Shown in pieces: positions 7,750 to 16,631 of a stretch of DNA of 64,000 nt (the stretch's first letter is position 1; every line of letters begins with the position of its first letter). Made by a program: the position numbers and the translations under genes. Location: NCBI RefSeq assembly GCF_014191355.1, contig NZ_JACHWM010000022.1:19825-83824 (forward strand), written 5' to 3'. The notes under the pieces were generated by a model. That model saw only the letters and a list, made by a program, of their open reading frames with translations, had not been told where the DNA came from and ran no database searches. This stretch comes from Methylobacterium sp. R2-1. Its GTDB lineage: Bacteria > Pseudomonadota > Alphaproteobacteria > Rhizobiales > Beijerinckiaceae.

Positions 7750-9456
7750 ATGCCGTTTCTTTCAAGATTCCGCATTTTAACCAAGTTGTTGAGCATAATA
7801 GGCTTCCTATCGATAATCGCCTTAGCTCTAGGCGGCCTGGGCATCGCTTCGCTGAAATCCCTCAACGATGCGACGGATGTTATGCAGGTGACTTCCAACG
7901 CTGCCCTGCGCGCCGCCCGAATGAATCAGAACGTCCTTGCAATGAACGGTGCCGAGTTCCGTTTGGCCGGTGATCCGCGTGCCGAAACGCTCAGCGAAGT
8001 ACGCGCCGAAATCGATGCGGAGATGCAGACCCTGCGCAAGCGCCTCTCCGAGATCCAGGCGACCTTGTCGCCCGAGGAGGCTCGGCTCGCGAGGGAGGCT
8101 GAAGAGCATATCGCAAATTACCAGCACGAGGTCGAAGGTACCTTCGCTGCAGCTCGGGACGTGAAGAGCTTTGAAGCCTCTGCTGAGTTGCGGCGGCTGC
8201 AGAAGGAGGCAATGTCGAGCCGCCAGGCTGTCGCCAAGCTAAGGGCATCGGTGCGGCAATTGGCAGATTCACTCGACAAGCGCGTCGCGGCGATATCCGG
8301 CCAAGCAACAGACGAGTATCGACGCACCTCGACGCTGCTGATGATCGTCGCAGGTTTCGGCATCATTCTTGGATTGACCTTCGGTGTCGTCGTTGGTCAG
8401 GCCGGGATCGTCAAACCGCTTCGCTCGATCGTCAGTGTTCTCCAGCGACTTGCTGGCGGTGACTATGCTGTCGCGATTCACGGGACTGAATGGCGTGATG
8501 AAGTCGGCGATGTTGCTCGCACGGCACTCGTGTTCAAGGACAATCTCGTCCGCACCCGTCAGTTGGAGGAGGAGACGGCGCTCGCTCGCGCTTCGGCCGA
8601 GGAGCAGCGCAAGGCGGGCATGCGCCAAATGGCCGACAGCTTCGAGGCCGCGGTCGGCGGCATCATCGGCATGGTCTCGTCCTCGTCCACAGAGTTGCAG
8701 GCGACTGCGCAGACGATGACGGCCACAGCCACCGAAACAGCGAGCCAGTCCTCCACCGTGGCGGCGGCTGCGGAAGAGGCTGCCTCGAACGTCAGCACGG
8801 TCGCGGCTGCCGCCGAGGAGCTGGGCTCGTCCGTCCAGGAGATCGGCCGGCAGGTAAACGGCTCGGCTCAGCTCGCCCAGGCTGCCGTGACAGACGCTGC
8901 CCAGACGGCAGGTCTCGTGCAGGAGCTGAGCGGGGCGGTCGCGAAGATCGGCGACGTCGTGACGATGATCTCCACCATCGCCAGTCAGACCAACCTCTTG
9001 GCCCTCAACGCCACCATTGAGGCGGCCCGTGCCGGCGAAGCTGGGCGCGGCTTCGCGGTAGTAGCCACCGAGGTGAAGGAACTGGCGAGCCAGACGGCGC
9101 GGGCCACGGAGGAAATCTCGGGCCAGATTGCCCGCATCCAAGGTTCGACAGGTCAGGCCGTGTCGGCCATTGGCTCGATCACGGCGCGCATCCAGGAGAT
9201 CAGCGGTGTCGCCACTGCCATCGCTGCAGCCGTCGAGGAACAGGAAGCGGCCACGCAGGAGATCGTGCGCAATGTGGCACAGGCTGCGGCGGGTACAGGC
9301 GAGGTGACGAGCAACATCGCGGGCGTTGCGGGCGCAGCTGAGGAGACCGGGGCCGCCGCGTCTCAGGTGCTTGGGGCGGCCTCGGAACTGTCGCGCCAGT
9401 CCGAGCACCTCTCGGCCGAGGTTTCGCGGTTCCTCGCAACCGTACGGGCAGCTTGA
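7750..9456 (+). CDS. methyl-accepting chemotaxis protein
   Basis: A 568-residue chemoreceptor. TM1 is about residues 11-33, followed by a ~160-residue all-helical periplasmic four-helix-bundle-type sensor. TM2 is about 195-216 (LLMIVAGFGIILGLTFG), a HAMP domain follows (~217-270), then the long cytoplasmic signalling helices with the conserved tip (ASQTNLLALNATIEAARAGE) around 410-430. No PAS or heme-binding insert. The ATG at 7750 puts a normal short cytoplasmic tail before TM1. Only a broken gene and an HD-GYP regulator follow, so it signals to Che proteins encoded elsewhere. Ligand unknown. Confidence 0.92.
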   Translation: MPFLSRFRILTKLLSIIGFLSIIALALGGLGIASLKSLNDATDVMQVTSNAALRAARMNQNVLAMNGAEFRLAGDPRAETLSEVRAEIDAEMQTLRKRLSEIQATLSPEEARLAREAEEHIANYQHEVEGTFAAARDVKSFEASAELRRLQKEAMSSRQAVAKLRASVRQLADSLDKRVAAISGQATDEYRRTSTLLMIVAGFGIILGLTFGVVVGQAGIVKPLRSIVSVLQRLAGGDYAVAIHGTEWRDEVGDVARTALVFKDNLVRTRQLEEETALARASAEEQRKAGMRQMADSFEAAVGGIIGMVSSSSTELQATAQTMTATATETASQSSTVAAAAEEAASNVSTVAAAAEELGSSVQEIGRQVNGSAQLAQAAVTDAAQTAGLVQELSGAVAKIGDVVTMISTIASQTNLLALNATIEAARAGEAGRGFAVVATEVKELASQTARATEEISGQIARIQGSTGQAVSAIGSITARIQEISGVATAIAAAVEEQEAATQEIVRNVAQAAAGTGEVTSNIAGVAGAAEETGAAASQVLGAASELSRQSEHLSAEVSRFLATVRAA

Positions 9457-9457
9457 G

Positions 9458-9798
9458 ATGGCAACGGATGAGATCCATCTGCTGCCTGGGCCGCTCAATC
9501 TGAGGGGTGCACGCGAACTCGTCCAAGCTCTCGCCATAGCTTTGCAAGATGGTCAGGATCTTGGGTGTGCGGGCATCACATCCACGCTCTCGAACGGATG
9601 ATTGAGCAGTTGCGTTAGGATCTCCGCCAAGCTGCAGAAGCCCTCTCAGTAGATCACTCGCGCGCGATATCGCTGATGGCGACGCTGTGCGCTGAACTGA
9701 ACCACCTTGCCCAAGTGGCCAGACGGCTCAGCACCCTCGCGCACCAATCGATCACGACATGCGGGGAGCCGGACGCTATAGGCTGGCTCCTCGCATAA
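9458..9798 (+). pseudogene. decayed STAS-like or chemotaxis-linked gene
   Basis: An ATG two bases after the chemoreceptor stop opens ATDEIHLLPGPLNLRGAREL, which resembles the start of a STAS-type domain. The frame dies at 9601. A second coding-like frame follows (HHIHALERMIEQLR, a TAG, then DLRQAAEALSVDHSRAISLM and CAELNHLAQVARRLSTL) up to 9798. I read this as one or two former genes with a frameshift and a nonsense change. Position suggests an original role with the chemoreceptor. The STAS assignment is tentative. Confidence 0.4.
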
Positions 9799-9854
9799 AT
9801 CCCGAAAAATCACGCCGGGCTTCTGTACGCCAGGACCTTGAGAAGAACTGAGCT

Positions 9855-10988
9855 ATGGACGCGCTTCTCGTCGATGACAGCTCCACCATGCTGCTGCGGC
9901 TCCGGCTGCTGCTCGAGCAGGAGCATGGGGTGAGCGTCACCGCTTTCACCAAGCCGGGTGCCGCCCTCATCGAGGCGCAGATGCGTGCCTTCGATCTGAT
10001 CTTGGTCGACCACCACATGCCCGATATGGACGGCACCACCTTCATCCAGCACCTGCGCGCCATTCCACACTACGCGCAGGTGCCGATCGTCATGATCACC
10101 AGTGACCTCACCGACGCCGTCAGGCTTGCCGCCCTTGAGGCGGGTGCGACGGACTTCCTGGATAAGGGAGCTAACGGCGTCGAGCTGAGCGTGCGTCTAC
10201 GCAACCAGATCAAGCTCGCCGCCGCCGTGCGCCGGCTTGACGATCAGGCGGCCTGGCTCGCCGGTGAAGTCGAGACAGCTGTGCGCCATCTGCGCGAGCG
10301 CGAGGAGGAGATCATCTTCCGCCTCGCTCTGGCGGTGGAGTACCGCGACAACGACACGGGCGATCACACGTGGCGGGTAGCGCGCTACAGTCAGATCATA
10401 GCCGAGGCACTCGGGCTCGACGCGGTATTCTGCCGTCGCCTCTACCTTGCGGCTCCGCTGCACGACGTGGGCAAAGTTGCCATCCCCGATGGCATCCTGC
10501 TGAAGAGGGGACGCTTGGACGACGCGGAGATTGCCACAATCCGCACCCATGCGGCGATTGGCAAGCGCATCCTGGGCAACAGCACGTCTGAGCTGATCCG
10601 GCTCGCGGCCGAGATTGCACAAGCCCATCACGAGAAGTGGGACGGCAGCGGCTATCCGAAGGGCCTTGCGGGTGAAGCCATTCCGCTCTCGGCACGGATT
10701 GTCGCCGTGGCCGACGTCTTCGACGCACTCACGACGACGCGGCCCTACAAGGACGCAATGCCAGCCGAGGAGGCTCTGCGCATCATCCAGGCCGAGAGTG
10801 GGCAGCACTTCGATCCCGACTGCGTTGCGGCCTTCACCTCGCGCTGGCCGGACATCACCGCAGTCAGCGGGATGGCCGCGGCGACGCGTGAGTCGGCCTT
10901 CGGTCGGCCAACCGAGCCCTGGGCACGTGTACCGGAGCTGCTGCGGGAAGCGGCAGACGAGCGCACGACGCTGCTACCCGCTGCTTGA
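9855..10988 (+). CDS. response regulator with HD-GYP phosphodiesterase domain
   Basis: 377 residues. N-terminal receiver domain with acidic pocket (VDD, residues 6-8), phosphoacceptor Asp52 in LILVDHHMPDMDG, and the MITSD switch region. A helical linker leads to an HD-GYP domain with HDVGKVAIPDGIL, THAAIGKRIL, AHHEKWDGSGYPKGL and ADVFDALTT, so all metal-binding and GYP motifs are present. The family hydrolyses cyclic di-GMP. It is close downstream of a chemoreceptor and the window also has a diguanylate cyclase (27613-29163), so a motility/lifestyle switch is plausible. Cognate kinase not seen nearby. Confidence 0.92.
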   Translation: MDALLVDDSSTMLLRLRLLLEQEHGVSVTAFTKPGAALIEAQMRAFDLILVDHHMPDMDGTTFIQHLRAIPHYAQVPIVMITSDLTDAVRLAALEAGATDFLDKGANGVELSVRLRNQIKLAAAVRRLDDQAAWLAGEVETAVRHLREREEEIIFRLALAVEYRDNDTGDHTWRVARYSQIIAEALGLDAVFCRRLYLAAPLHDVGKVAIPDGILLKRGRLDDAEIATIRTHAAIGKRILGNSTSELIRLAAEIAQAHHEKWDGSGYPKGLAGEAIPLSARIVAVADVFDALTTTRPYKDAMPAEEALRIIQAESGQHFDPDCVAAFTSRWPDITAVSGMAAATRESAFGRPTEPWARVPELLREAADERTTLLPAA

Positions 10989-11014
10989 GCGAGGCCACAA
11001 CTCCAACGCGCGTC

Positions 11015-11218
11015 TTACGTCGTTGCGATGACCAGCGGCACCGACTGCAACACCAACATCCATAAGGCCCAGTTCGCGAAGGTCTGCTTTCCGGGTCGAT
11101 GCAGTCCGTTGCGGTCGCGGCGCTGAATGCCAGCTCGCCGCCCTTTGCGGACGTCGACCGAGAAGTCGGTCCCCGGCTCGAAGGTGTCGCGCCAGACCTC
11201 GGCGTCGGGATCGCTCAC
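11015..11218 (-). CDS. small island protein coupled to the upstream gene
   Basis: 67 residues from a GTG at 11218 that overlaps the stop of the previous gene (GTGA). It starts VSDPDAEVWRDTFEPGTDFS, has a basic middle and ends in a hydrophobic stretch (ANWALWMLVLQSVPLVIATT), probably one membrane helix, giving a tail-anchored type. A micro-remnant of the same arrangement (ARAQKA stop overlapping VTDSEAAV) is at 29430-29518. Unknown function. Confidence 0.55.
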   Translation of the reverse strand: MSDPDAEVWRDTFEPGTDFSVDVRKGRRAGIQRRDRNGLHRPGKQTFANWALWMLVLQSVPLVIATT

Positions 11219-11610
11219 GCCTTTTGCGCCCGCGCCGCGAACTCCCAAATCGGAATGCCAACCGGCGCACCGGCCACGTTCCGATAGCCGCTCACGTTGC
11301 CGAACAGGATCCGTTTCGGCTCGATGCCGATCGCCTTGTGGCCACCCGTCATCATCACCCCGCACCAATCGACTCGCAGCGTGCCGTGCTCCGGATGAAC
11401 GCCGAAGAGTTGTGGCGTCGTCCAGCCCAAGCGGACGGCCTCGGCGCCGAAGCGCTCGATGAAGTCCGTGCAGGCTTCAAGGATATTCGCCCAGGCGGCG
11501 GCGCCAAGGTACCGGCACGGCGGATTGGTAGGGCGGAGGGTACCGAAGGCCTTGCGCCACTCGGCTGCTTGGGGAGGAAGCGGATCGGACGCGAGTTCGG
11601 GAAGGAGCAT
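11215..11610 (-). CDS. hypothetical island protein
   Basis: 131 residues. It looks well folded and Trp/aromatic-rich: RYLGAAAWANILEACTDFIE, then GWTTPQLFGVHPEHGTLRVD, then EPKRILFGNVSG. It ends FAARAQKA, close to the LLARxQK ending of neighbouring island genes. It sits between the broken integrase and a GTGA-coupled small gene on the same strand, so it is cargo of the same element. Phage proteins of this look are frequent in Methylobacterium, but I know of no assigned role. Confidence 0.6.
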   Translation of the reverse strand: MLLPELASDPLPPQAAEWRKAFGTLRPTNPPCRYLGAAAWANILEACTDFIERFGAEAVRLGWTTPQLFGVHPEHGTLRVDWCGVMMTGGHKAIGIEPKRILFGNVSGYRNVAGAPVGIPIWEFAARAQKA

Positions 11611-11667
11611 TACGGCTGCCGGCTGATGGCGGGGCCGACGACATAGGGGCGCCAGGTTGCCTCAAGC

Positions 11668-11981
11668 TTACCGGCTGGTCGTCCTCACACTTTTTGCACT
11701 CGCGCCAGCAGGATCGCGGTTCGGATCGCGCCGCGCTTCCGGGTTCTGGAAGTGGGGATCATGGTGGCCGTAGACCTTTGAAGCATCTCGGGAGTCGGCC
11801 GGAGATAGTCGGCTGCCTCCCATAGATTAACGCCCTGCTGCATCAGCCATGTCGCGGCCGTGTGCCGTAGGACGTGGCGCGAGGTGTCTTCCTCAAACCC
11901 TGCCAGCCGCACCGCGGTGGCGAACGCTGTCTTCACCGATGCCACTGGCTCGCCGTTCCATCCAACGATGTACTCGGGCAT
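11668..11981 (-). pseudogene. tyrosine recombinase (integrase) C-terminal fragment, frameshifted
   Basis: The frame from 11981 carries the recombinase box HVLRHTAATWLMQQGVNLWE (Arg and His of the catalytic set), then ADYLRPTPEML. The Tyr motif VYGHHDPHFQNPEA is encoded next but in the -1 neighbour frame: ATGCTTCAAAGGTCTAC lacks one A relative to an in-frame version. The N-terminal two thirds are absent, and upstream sequence belongs to another gene. Such an enzyme cannot form the covalent DNA link, so the element is stranded. It probably served the tRNA-Thr attachment site at 6889-6935. Confidence 0.75.
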
Positions 11982-12089
11982 GCGCGACTTCTTGGACGCG
12001 GCATCGTTCTCTTATTCTCTCGATGCCGGCGAGCGCGGTGCGATCAATGATGCCGCGCGGCATCGAGCGGGCGGTGTGCTGAGCGCCCA

Positions 12090-12236
12090 TCAGGCTGCAC
12101 TGGCCGCTGTGGGGTCGTGCAGCACCGCCGCAACGGCAAGGTAATGGCTGGCGAGATCACGCTTCTTTGCCTCCACCTCGGCCAGAAGCCCCGTAAAGGA
12201 TCCGATGCCATCTGCGCCTTGTGCTTGGATCGACAT
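12090..12236 (-). CDS. 48-aa hypothetical island protein
   Basis: MSIQAQGADGIGSFTGLLAE begins a 48-residue helical protein ending in HDPTAASAA. Its TGA overlaps an ATG (TGATG) of a following frame that starts MGAQHTARSMPRGIIDR and then runs into the integrase fragment near 11990, so the next gene is truncated by a deletion junction. Good codon bias supports coding; no function recognised. Confidence 0.45.
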   Translation of the reverse strand: MSIQAQGADGIGSFTGLLAEVEAKKRDLASHYLAVAAVLHDPTAASAA

Positions 12237-12497
12237 CGGGTCAGGACACCGGGTCGGATGCGCGGCACTTCAGCATGAGTGTCATGAAGACGTCATCTCA
12301 GTTGCGCAAAGTTTCGCGATTTGCCGCACAATATTCATTGCACGGATTTTGAGTCCGGCAAAGAACAGGATTTCTGTAAGAAAATCTACGCGCCACTCTC
12401 AACTCCTTCGGTGCCCAATCGTCTGATTTGGCCATCGTTCGCTAACCATAAGCAGCTCCTGAGCGGATCGTTCCGTGCGGGCGTTCGTTGATAGAGT
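12237..12497. other. AT-richer spacer, no gene seen
   Basis: Lower-GC spacer between island relics and the 12498 gene. No convincing frame or clear promoter motif. Confidence 0.35.
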
Positions 12498-12725
12498 ATG
12501 TCCGGGAATACTACTGATATCAGTTGTTGCTCTCTCCTGGGAACAGCTGTAAATATTGCATTTGGCTCCGTTGAGTTGCGCGGGGTCATTCGCGCAATTG
12601 GAGACACGGTATCCATGCCGAGGCCGGGGGCATCGGGTGAGGCCAGTTTCCGGCAGGTCGTTATCGACCTCGGAGACCGAGCTGCTCCGCTGGAGTTGTG
12701 GCTGAGCGATGAGGATTTCGACTAG
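12498..12725 (+). CDS. small hypothetical protein
   Basis: 75 residues. The N-terminus is Cys- and Ser-rich (SCCSLL), the rest looks like a compact beta domain: NIAFGSVELRGVIRAIGD and RQVVIDLGDRAAPLELWLSD. Codon bias improves along the gene. No recognised family; a small PilZ- or SH3-like barrel is possible but unproven. Confidence 0.45.
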   Translation: MSGNTTDISCCSLLGTAVNIAFGSVELRGVIRAIGDTVSMPRPGASGEASFRQVVIDLGDRAAPLELWLSDEDFD

Positions 12726-13051
12726 TAGCCTAAGCGGGTGAGGTGAGGCCGGCTCATCTCGCCTGCTCGTCGCTCTGGCTTTCGAGGATGGTGGGGGCCG
12801 CTTCGCAGACCGGGCCGTTCGCGAGTTCGAGCGGCATGTCGGCGTGGCACGGCTCGTCGAGAGCGCGGGCAAGGCAGTTTGGAGCCAATGTTTAGTTTGG
12901 GGACAGACTGAGCTTGGTGCCGTTGTTGAATTGCAGGCGAAGGCGCGGCTGCCATCAAGTCTAATATTGAGCATCCCGAGCCGCAAATTTGCCAAAGCAT
13001 GCCGGACTGTATGGTCAGAAGGGCAAGCCCATGGACTCGAATTCAGCGCGG

Positions 13052-13459
13052 TCACGCCGGATGCCCTGACTTCAGCGTACGCTCGACGAGACAACCTGTC
13101 GCAAGCGTGCAGCGGGCCAACAGCGAAGGGGGTGCCCGATGCCGGCCCGCCGGTCGCTTGCCGCAGTGTCGGATGGGGAGGCTACGGCGCAACGACACCA
13201 CTTCGTGCGCCTCGCACCGGAAGTGCTCAACCAGCGTTTGCGGATTACCGCGATTGAGGTGTCGGCCTCGCGATACCGGAGCGCGAGCCGGGAGCAGCGG
13301 GTCGGCGCCCCCCAACACCGGCCCGCCGTCTGCGGCCTGCAGCGAGGCGGTGAGCTTCTGCAGACGCAGTCCTTCGTGCCCCTTGCTCCCAAGGCACTCA
13401 AGTAGCTCCTCCGAGGCAGCTCGATAGTCGTCCTCGAGCCGGCCGGATCCGCCGCGCAT
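13052..13459 (-). CDS. doubtful ORF, possible degraded protein
   Basis: The first part (GRLEDDYRAASEELLECLG, then LRLQKLTASLQAADGG) looks like a real helical protein; after about residue 60 the composition becomes arginine-rich and less convincing. A frameshift near 13280 is possible. It lies just upstream of, and on the same strand as, the SnoaL-like gene. Function unknown. Confidence 0.25.
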   Translation of the reverse strand: MRGGSGRLEDDYRAASEELLECLGSKGHEGLRLQKLTASLQAADGGPVLGGADPLLPARAPVSRGRHLNRGNPQTLVEHFRCEAHEVVSLRRSLPIRHCGKRPAGRHRAPPSLLARCTLATGCLVERTLKSGHPA

Positions 13460-13478
13460 TCCCCCATCACTGCATCAA

Positions 13479-13895
13479 CTAGGCCCAGCCAAGTTCTTTA
13501 ACGGCTACAGTGTCGTTCCAGATCTTTGTCATGTGGCTGATCTTGTCGCCGTCGAACTGCATGGCATAAACGTAGTCGGTTGCCGTGCTTTTTCCGGTGG
13601 GAGGACAAGGTCCGCCTTCTCCGGTATGTGTCCCTCGGAAGACACCATACGCCGTCACGTTTTGGCGCTCTTCGTCTGTTGCGAAGGATTTCACTTCGTA
13701 ACGGCCGTCAGGAATGAACGTCAGCAGCCCCTTCATCCATTCCGTATAGTCCCGTAACGTGGCGATGTTGGAAAGAGCATCGGCCTGAGCCGAGAAGCTG
13801 GCATTGGGGGTGCAGTAGCGCTCGCAGGCGTCCCAGCCGCCGCCTGTCTCACATGTATCGAAAAACGCTTTGGCGGCGGATGTAATCGTACCCAT
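13479..13895 (-). CDS. SnoaL/NTF2-like polyketide cyclase-family protein
   Basis: 138 residues from ATG at 13895 (MGTITSAAKAFFDTCETGGG). The fold signatures are an N-terminal helix with GWDACERYC, FSAQADAL, the helix DYTEWMKGLL, and antiparallel strands ending QFDGDKISHMTKIWND. SnoaL/NTF2 cone proteins bind small hydrophobic ligands; some are cyclases or isomerases, many are uncharacterised. I start at 13895 because the preceding in-frame codons look non-coding. Substrate unknown. Confidence 0.75.
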   Translation of the reverse strand: MGTITSAAKAFFDTCETGGGWDACERYCTPNASFSAQADALSNIATLRDYTEWMKGLLTFIPDGRYEVKSFATDEERQNVTAYGVFRGTHTGEGGPCPPTGKSTATDYVYAMQFDGDKISHMTKIWNDTVAVKELGWA

Positions 13896-14479
13896 GCTCA
13901 ATGCCTCGCTGAATTGACGCGCGAGAATAGGACGTTTGCAGATGGCCCGATACGGCAAGGGGCACCGTTCACCTGCTGCAATTGTTTCCAGCAGTGGGGA
14001 CTTCTACGGCTTGGTGCCTATGGAATGGCTATCTGGCTGACGCAATGTCGGCGATTGGTGGCGGACGGGCGCTCGGGATCGGCGGGGCGGCGCCGAGTTG
14101 ACGGCTCTGGGCAGATGACTGCCCGACCCTAGCTTCGGTCCCATCCAGATTAGCGACGAACCACATATTCAGCCCCGACCGATCCACCGGCGCGGGACTT
14201 TTTCGTGCGTCAGCGCTTGCCCATCTGCCTCCTCAGGCTGACGGGAGCGTGGCTTCGCTGTTCTCGCCTCGCATCTGCCTCTCGATGAGTGTCGCCTGCT
14301 TGCTGTTCGTTAAGCGTCAAAGCGACCTTCATTTTCGCTTTGGACAGATCCTTGGCGCTCCGCATACACGGCCGGCTCAGCCTCGCCGCGGTTCAGCCGC
14401 CCTAGGGTGTTTCACGCGTGCTCGTTCCGATCCGCGGTGAGCTTGTCGAACCAATTAGGATCGGGACGCTTGAGAGTGG
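13896..14479. other. no confident gene; one hairpin repeat
   Basis: No supported coding frame. Holds a terminator-like hairpin at 14173-14208 and a degraded relative near 14365-14400. Confidence 0.4.
14173..14208 (+). repeat. terminator-like hairpin repeat, copy 4
   Basis: CCCCGACCGATCCACCGGCG, then CGGGA and CTTTTTCGTGCG. A diverged family member: it keeps the TTTTTCGTGC tail but its arms have mismatches. No gene ends directly before it. Confidence 0.45.
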
Positions 14480-14680
14480 TCATCGCCCTGCCTCCCATGA
14501 AACGATCAGCAAATTCAACGCCGCCTTCATTTCGAGCCGCGCTGCTTCAAAGCTGGTGTGAGGAGCGATGGAACGACCCATCACCTCACCGCGTCGCTTT
14601 ATGGACCACGTAAAGACCCGGCTCTCCAGTTGGAGCGGCCTTACGTCAACGACAAACGGATGGGAGGGTGCAGCAGCCAT
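14480..14680 (-). CDS. small hypothetical protein
   Basis: 66 residues from the ATG at 14680. FTWSIKRRGEVMGRSIAPH and the C-terminal helix ARLEMKAALNLLIVSWEAGR match a common type of short orphan Methylobacterium protein with an FRWxIRRRG-like strand. No domain with assigned function. The longer upstream frame is poorly biased. Confidence 0.5.
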   Translation of the reverse strand: MAAAPSHPFVVDVRPLQLESRVFTWSIKRRGEVMGRSIAPHTSFEAARLEMKAALNLLIVSWEAGR

Positions 14681-14884
14681 ACTCAACCATGCCACACCGG
14701 CGCGCCTACTCATAGGCTGCGTCAACGCCCGCGAAATTCGAACCGTCTCCCCCCCGAACGGCAGAAGCCCTCCCAGCCTCCGGTTCGCCCTAGAGGTGCG
14801 CACCGGTCGCTCGTGCTGCATGGAACCTAAGTTTCTTATGAAGCAGAAGGGCCCGTCATCGCTCGTTTCAACGAAATCGCATCT

Positions 14885-14920
14885 TGCCCGGCTCGACTTG
14901 GCCGCGACGGGGTTTTTCGT
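14885..14920 (+). repeat. terminator-like hairpin repeat, copy 5
   Basis: GCCCGGCTCGACTTGGCCGC, then GACGGGG, TTTTT and CGTGC. The flanking 14681-15083 stretch has no gene I can support, so this hairpin is not obviously terminating anything on the plus strand. Confidence 0.5.
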
Positions 14921-15083
14921 GCTCGCCACAGGGTCGCACATCATCCGAGCGATTTCGCTCGCATACCGGGGCGCCCAAGCAGGTGGTGCGGGCGAGGTAG
15001 GTCGAGTGGATCCGCCGTGTAAGTGGCCGAAATCGAGGCGCTGAGCCCGCAGCTACGGACTGCTGACGCTCACATTTGCCCGT

Positions 15084-15329
15084 CTACCGCTTGCATTCCA
15101 GCCGCCACTCGACCCAGCTTTGGGCCTCATCGAGATTGGCGAAAGTGGGTGGGTCTGGATGATCGACGGGGCCGAAGCCCGCCTCCAGAAACCACATCCC
15201 GGCCCTGTCTCCGTGAATGTCCGACATCCGAACCAGAACCGCTACCAAGAACCCGTCGGAGAAGACGAGGTGGCTCTCCATGTCGGAACTCCCTGTCGCA
15301 ACTCGAATGGGCTGTAGGCGAAGGGGCAT
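15084..15329 (-). CDS. 81-aa partner protein, paralogue of 30536-30781
   Basis: 81 residues, MPLRLQPIRVATGSSDMESH and so on, closely matching residue for residue the protein at 30536-30781 (VFSDGFLVAVLVR, GMWFLEAGFGPVDHP, PPTFANLDEAQSWVE). It follows a decayed Crp/Fnr gene, just as its paralogue follows an intact one. Its own frame is intact, so it may still be made, perhaps from a different promoter. Predicted small mixed alpha/beta cytoplasmic protein; function unknown. Confidence 0.6.
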   Translation of the reverse strand: MPLRLQPIRVATGSSDMESHLVFSDGFLVAVLVRMSDIHGDRAGMWFLEAGFGPVDHPDPPTFANLDEAQSWVEWRLECKR

Positions 15330-15922
15330 CTCACCGCTCGCTGCTGAGGCTGTTCGCTGCCTAAGCTGCAGGTGCGCCGGGTCAACTCCGCGGCCTGCAG
15401 AAGCTCGTCCCAAGCCTCGATCACCGGCATGTTGCCGCGCAGCGTGACCAAGCTCCGGCCACACATCTCCTTGAGGACACGGTTGACGTGCACGTCCGTG
15501 AGGCTCAATGCCTCGGCGAGGTCGATCTGCGTGAGCGGGAACTCACAGCGGCAGCTCCCGGCCACTCCAGCCGATTGCAGCTTCAGGTACAGCTCACAGA
15601 AGAGGTGCGCGACCTGCTCGAAGGCGGAGCATCGGCCTAAGCCGACCATCCACTCACGGAAGATGCCTGCATCGATCAGGGTCAAGTGCCAGAGTCAGGA
15701 TTTGCCGCCCGTCACCGAGCAGCTTGTAGCGGCAAGCCCAGCCGTCGAGGATGAGACACGAATGCGCGGGCTGGTCGCCGTTGCGTACGATGTCCTGCCG
15801 AGCGATGAGATTGTGGATTCTCACGGCAGGTTCTCGACGGCCTGACACTCGACATCTGAGAGGGCAGCAATGCCGTCCAGCTTGCTGATGAGCATGGTTA
15901 TGGCTTGCGGGTGGTGAGGCAT
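15330..15922 (-). pseudogene. decayed Crp/Fnr-family regulator, inverted copy of 29793-30536
   Basis: Reads MPHHPQAITMLISKLDGIAA at 15922, hits a frameshift near 15825 where CCGTGAGA replaces CCGGTGAGA of the intact copy (one G lost), continues as VRIHNLIARQDIVRNGDQPA to LLGDGRQILT, then jumps to LTLIDAGIFREWMVGLG. About 58 residues of the cyclic-nucleotide-binding core are deleted. The winged helix (PLTQIDLAEALSLTDVHVNR) survives. The upstream 80-90 bp also match the intact copy. Non-functional. Confidence 0.8.
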
Positions 15923-16150
15923 GTTGCTTCCCCTTGCCTTGCAGACGGAAGCGCTTGCCCCTTCCAGCCATCAGTGTCCGTTGCAGATCCGCTGATGATG
16001 GCTGCCAGCACAAACTGATGCTGTCGAAAGCCTCTAATGTAAGTTAGTTTCAGGCAATTATTATTTGCTTCGTCAGATGCGTTTGTGAGACGTCGGAGGA
16101 TGTGGTGCGCGCCGTGCGTGGATCAATAACATAGTAGGCCACAAAGGCGC

Positions 16151-16357
16151 TCAGGTTACATCTCGTCGCTTCAGGACTTGATGGCAAGCAAAGATATTGA
16201 GTCTCGACTTGTAGTCGAGGAGGATTAAATTATCGCAATTCATGCACTGGTATTTAGCGACGGTAGCAAACCAGCGTCCGCTCTTCTCATGCGCCCTTCC
16301 GCACGATGGACATGGGTGATGCATCAGTTCGTCATATAAGCTCGGCGACAACCTCAT
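16151..16357 (-). CDS. small zinc-ribbon protein
   Basis: 68 residues with two Cys pairs, CPSC (residues ~16-19) and CMNC (~38-41), spaced as in a four-cysteine zinc ribbon, and a neutral C-terminal helix. The encoding DNA is lower in GC than its surroundings, suggesting acquisition. No neighbour on the same strand within 250 bp. It could bind nucleic acid or protein; nothing more specific is visible. Confidence 0.5.
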   Translation of the reverse strand: MRLSPSLYDELMHHPCPSCGRAHEKSGRWFATVAKYQCMNCDNLILLDYKSRLNIFACHQVLKRRDVT

Positions 16358-16631
16358 GGTGCGGCCTATCTATCGATGACGCACGAGGCCCGGCCGAGGC
16401 CTGACCAAATCTGCAATTATTCGCGGACTCATCTATATGATCGATTTTTTCAAAACGCCATCAATAAATGTTTTACAACATACGGAAACCGTACTCCTCG
16501 CAAGCGAAGCGTTTCTATTGCCCCTGGGGTCAGCTGTCGTTTTGCGATGGGCGACCCAAAGTGTTCGGGATGACGGATCGTGCTCGCTCTCAGCACGGCG
16601 GTGGTCGAGAGCAGGAGGTGACGTCCTGATC

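Noticed and set aside
8269..9537. 422-codon minus-strand frame
   Set aside because: Antisense to the chemoreceptor signalling domain; low-complexity Arg/Gly/Leu composition.
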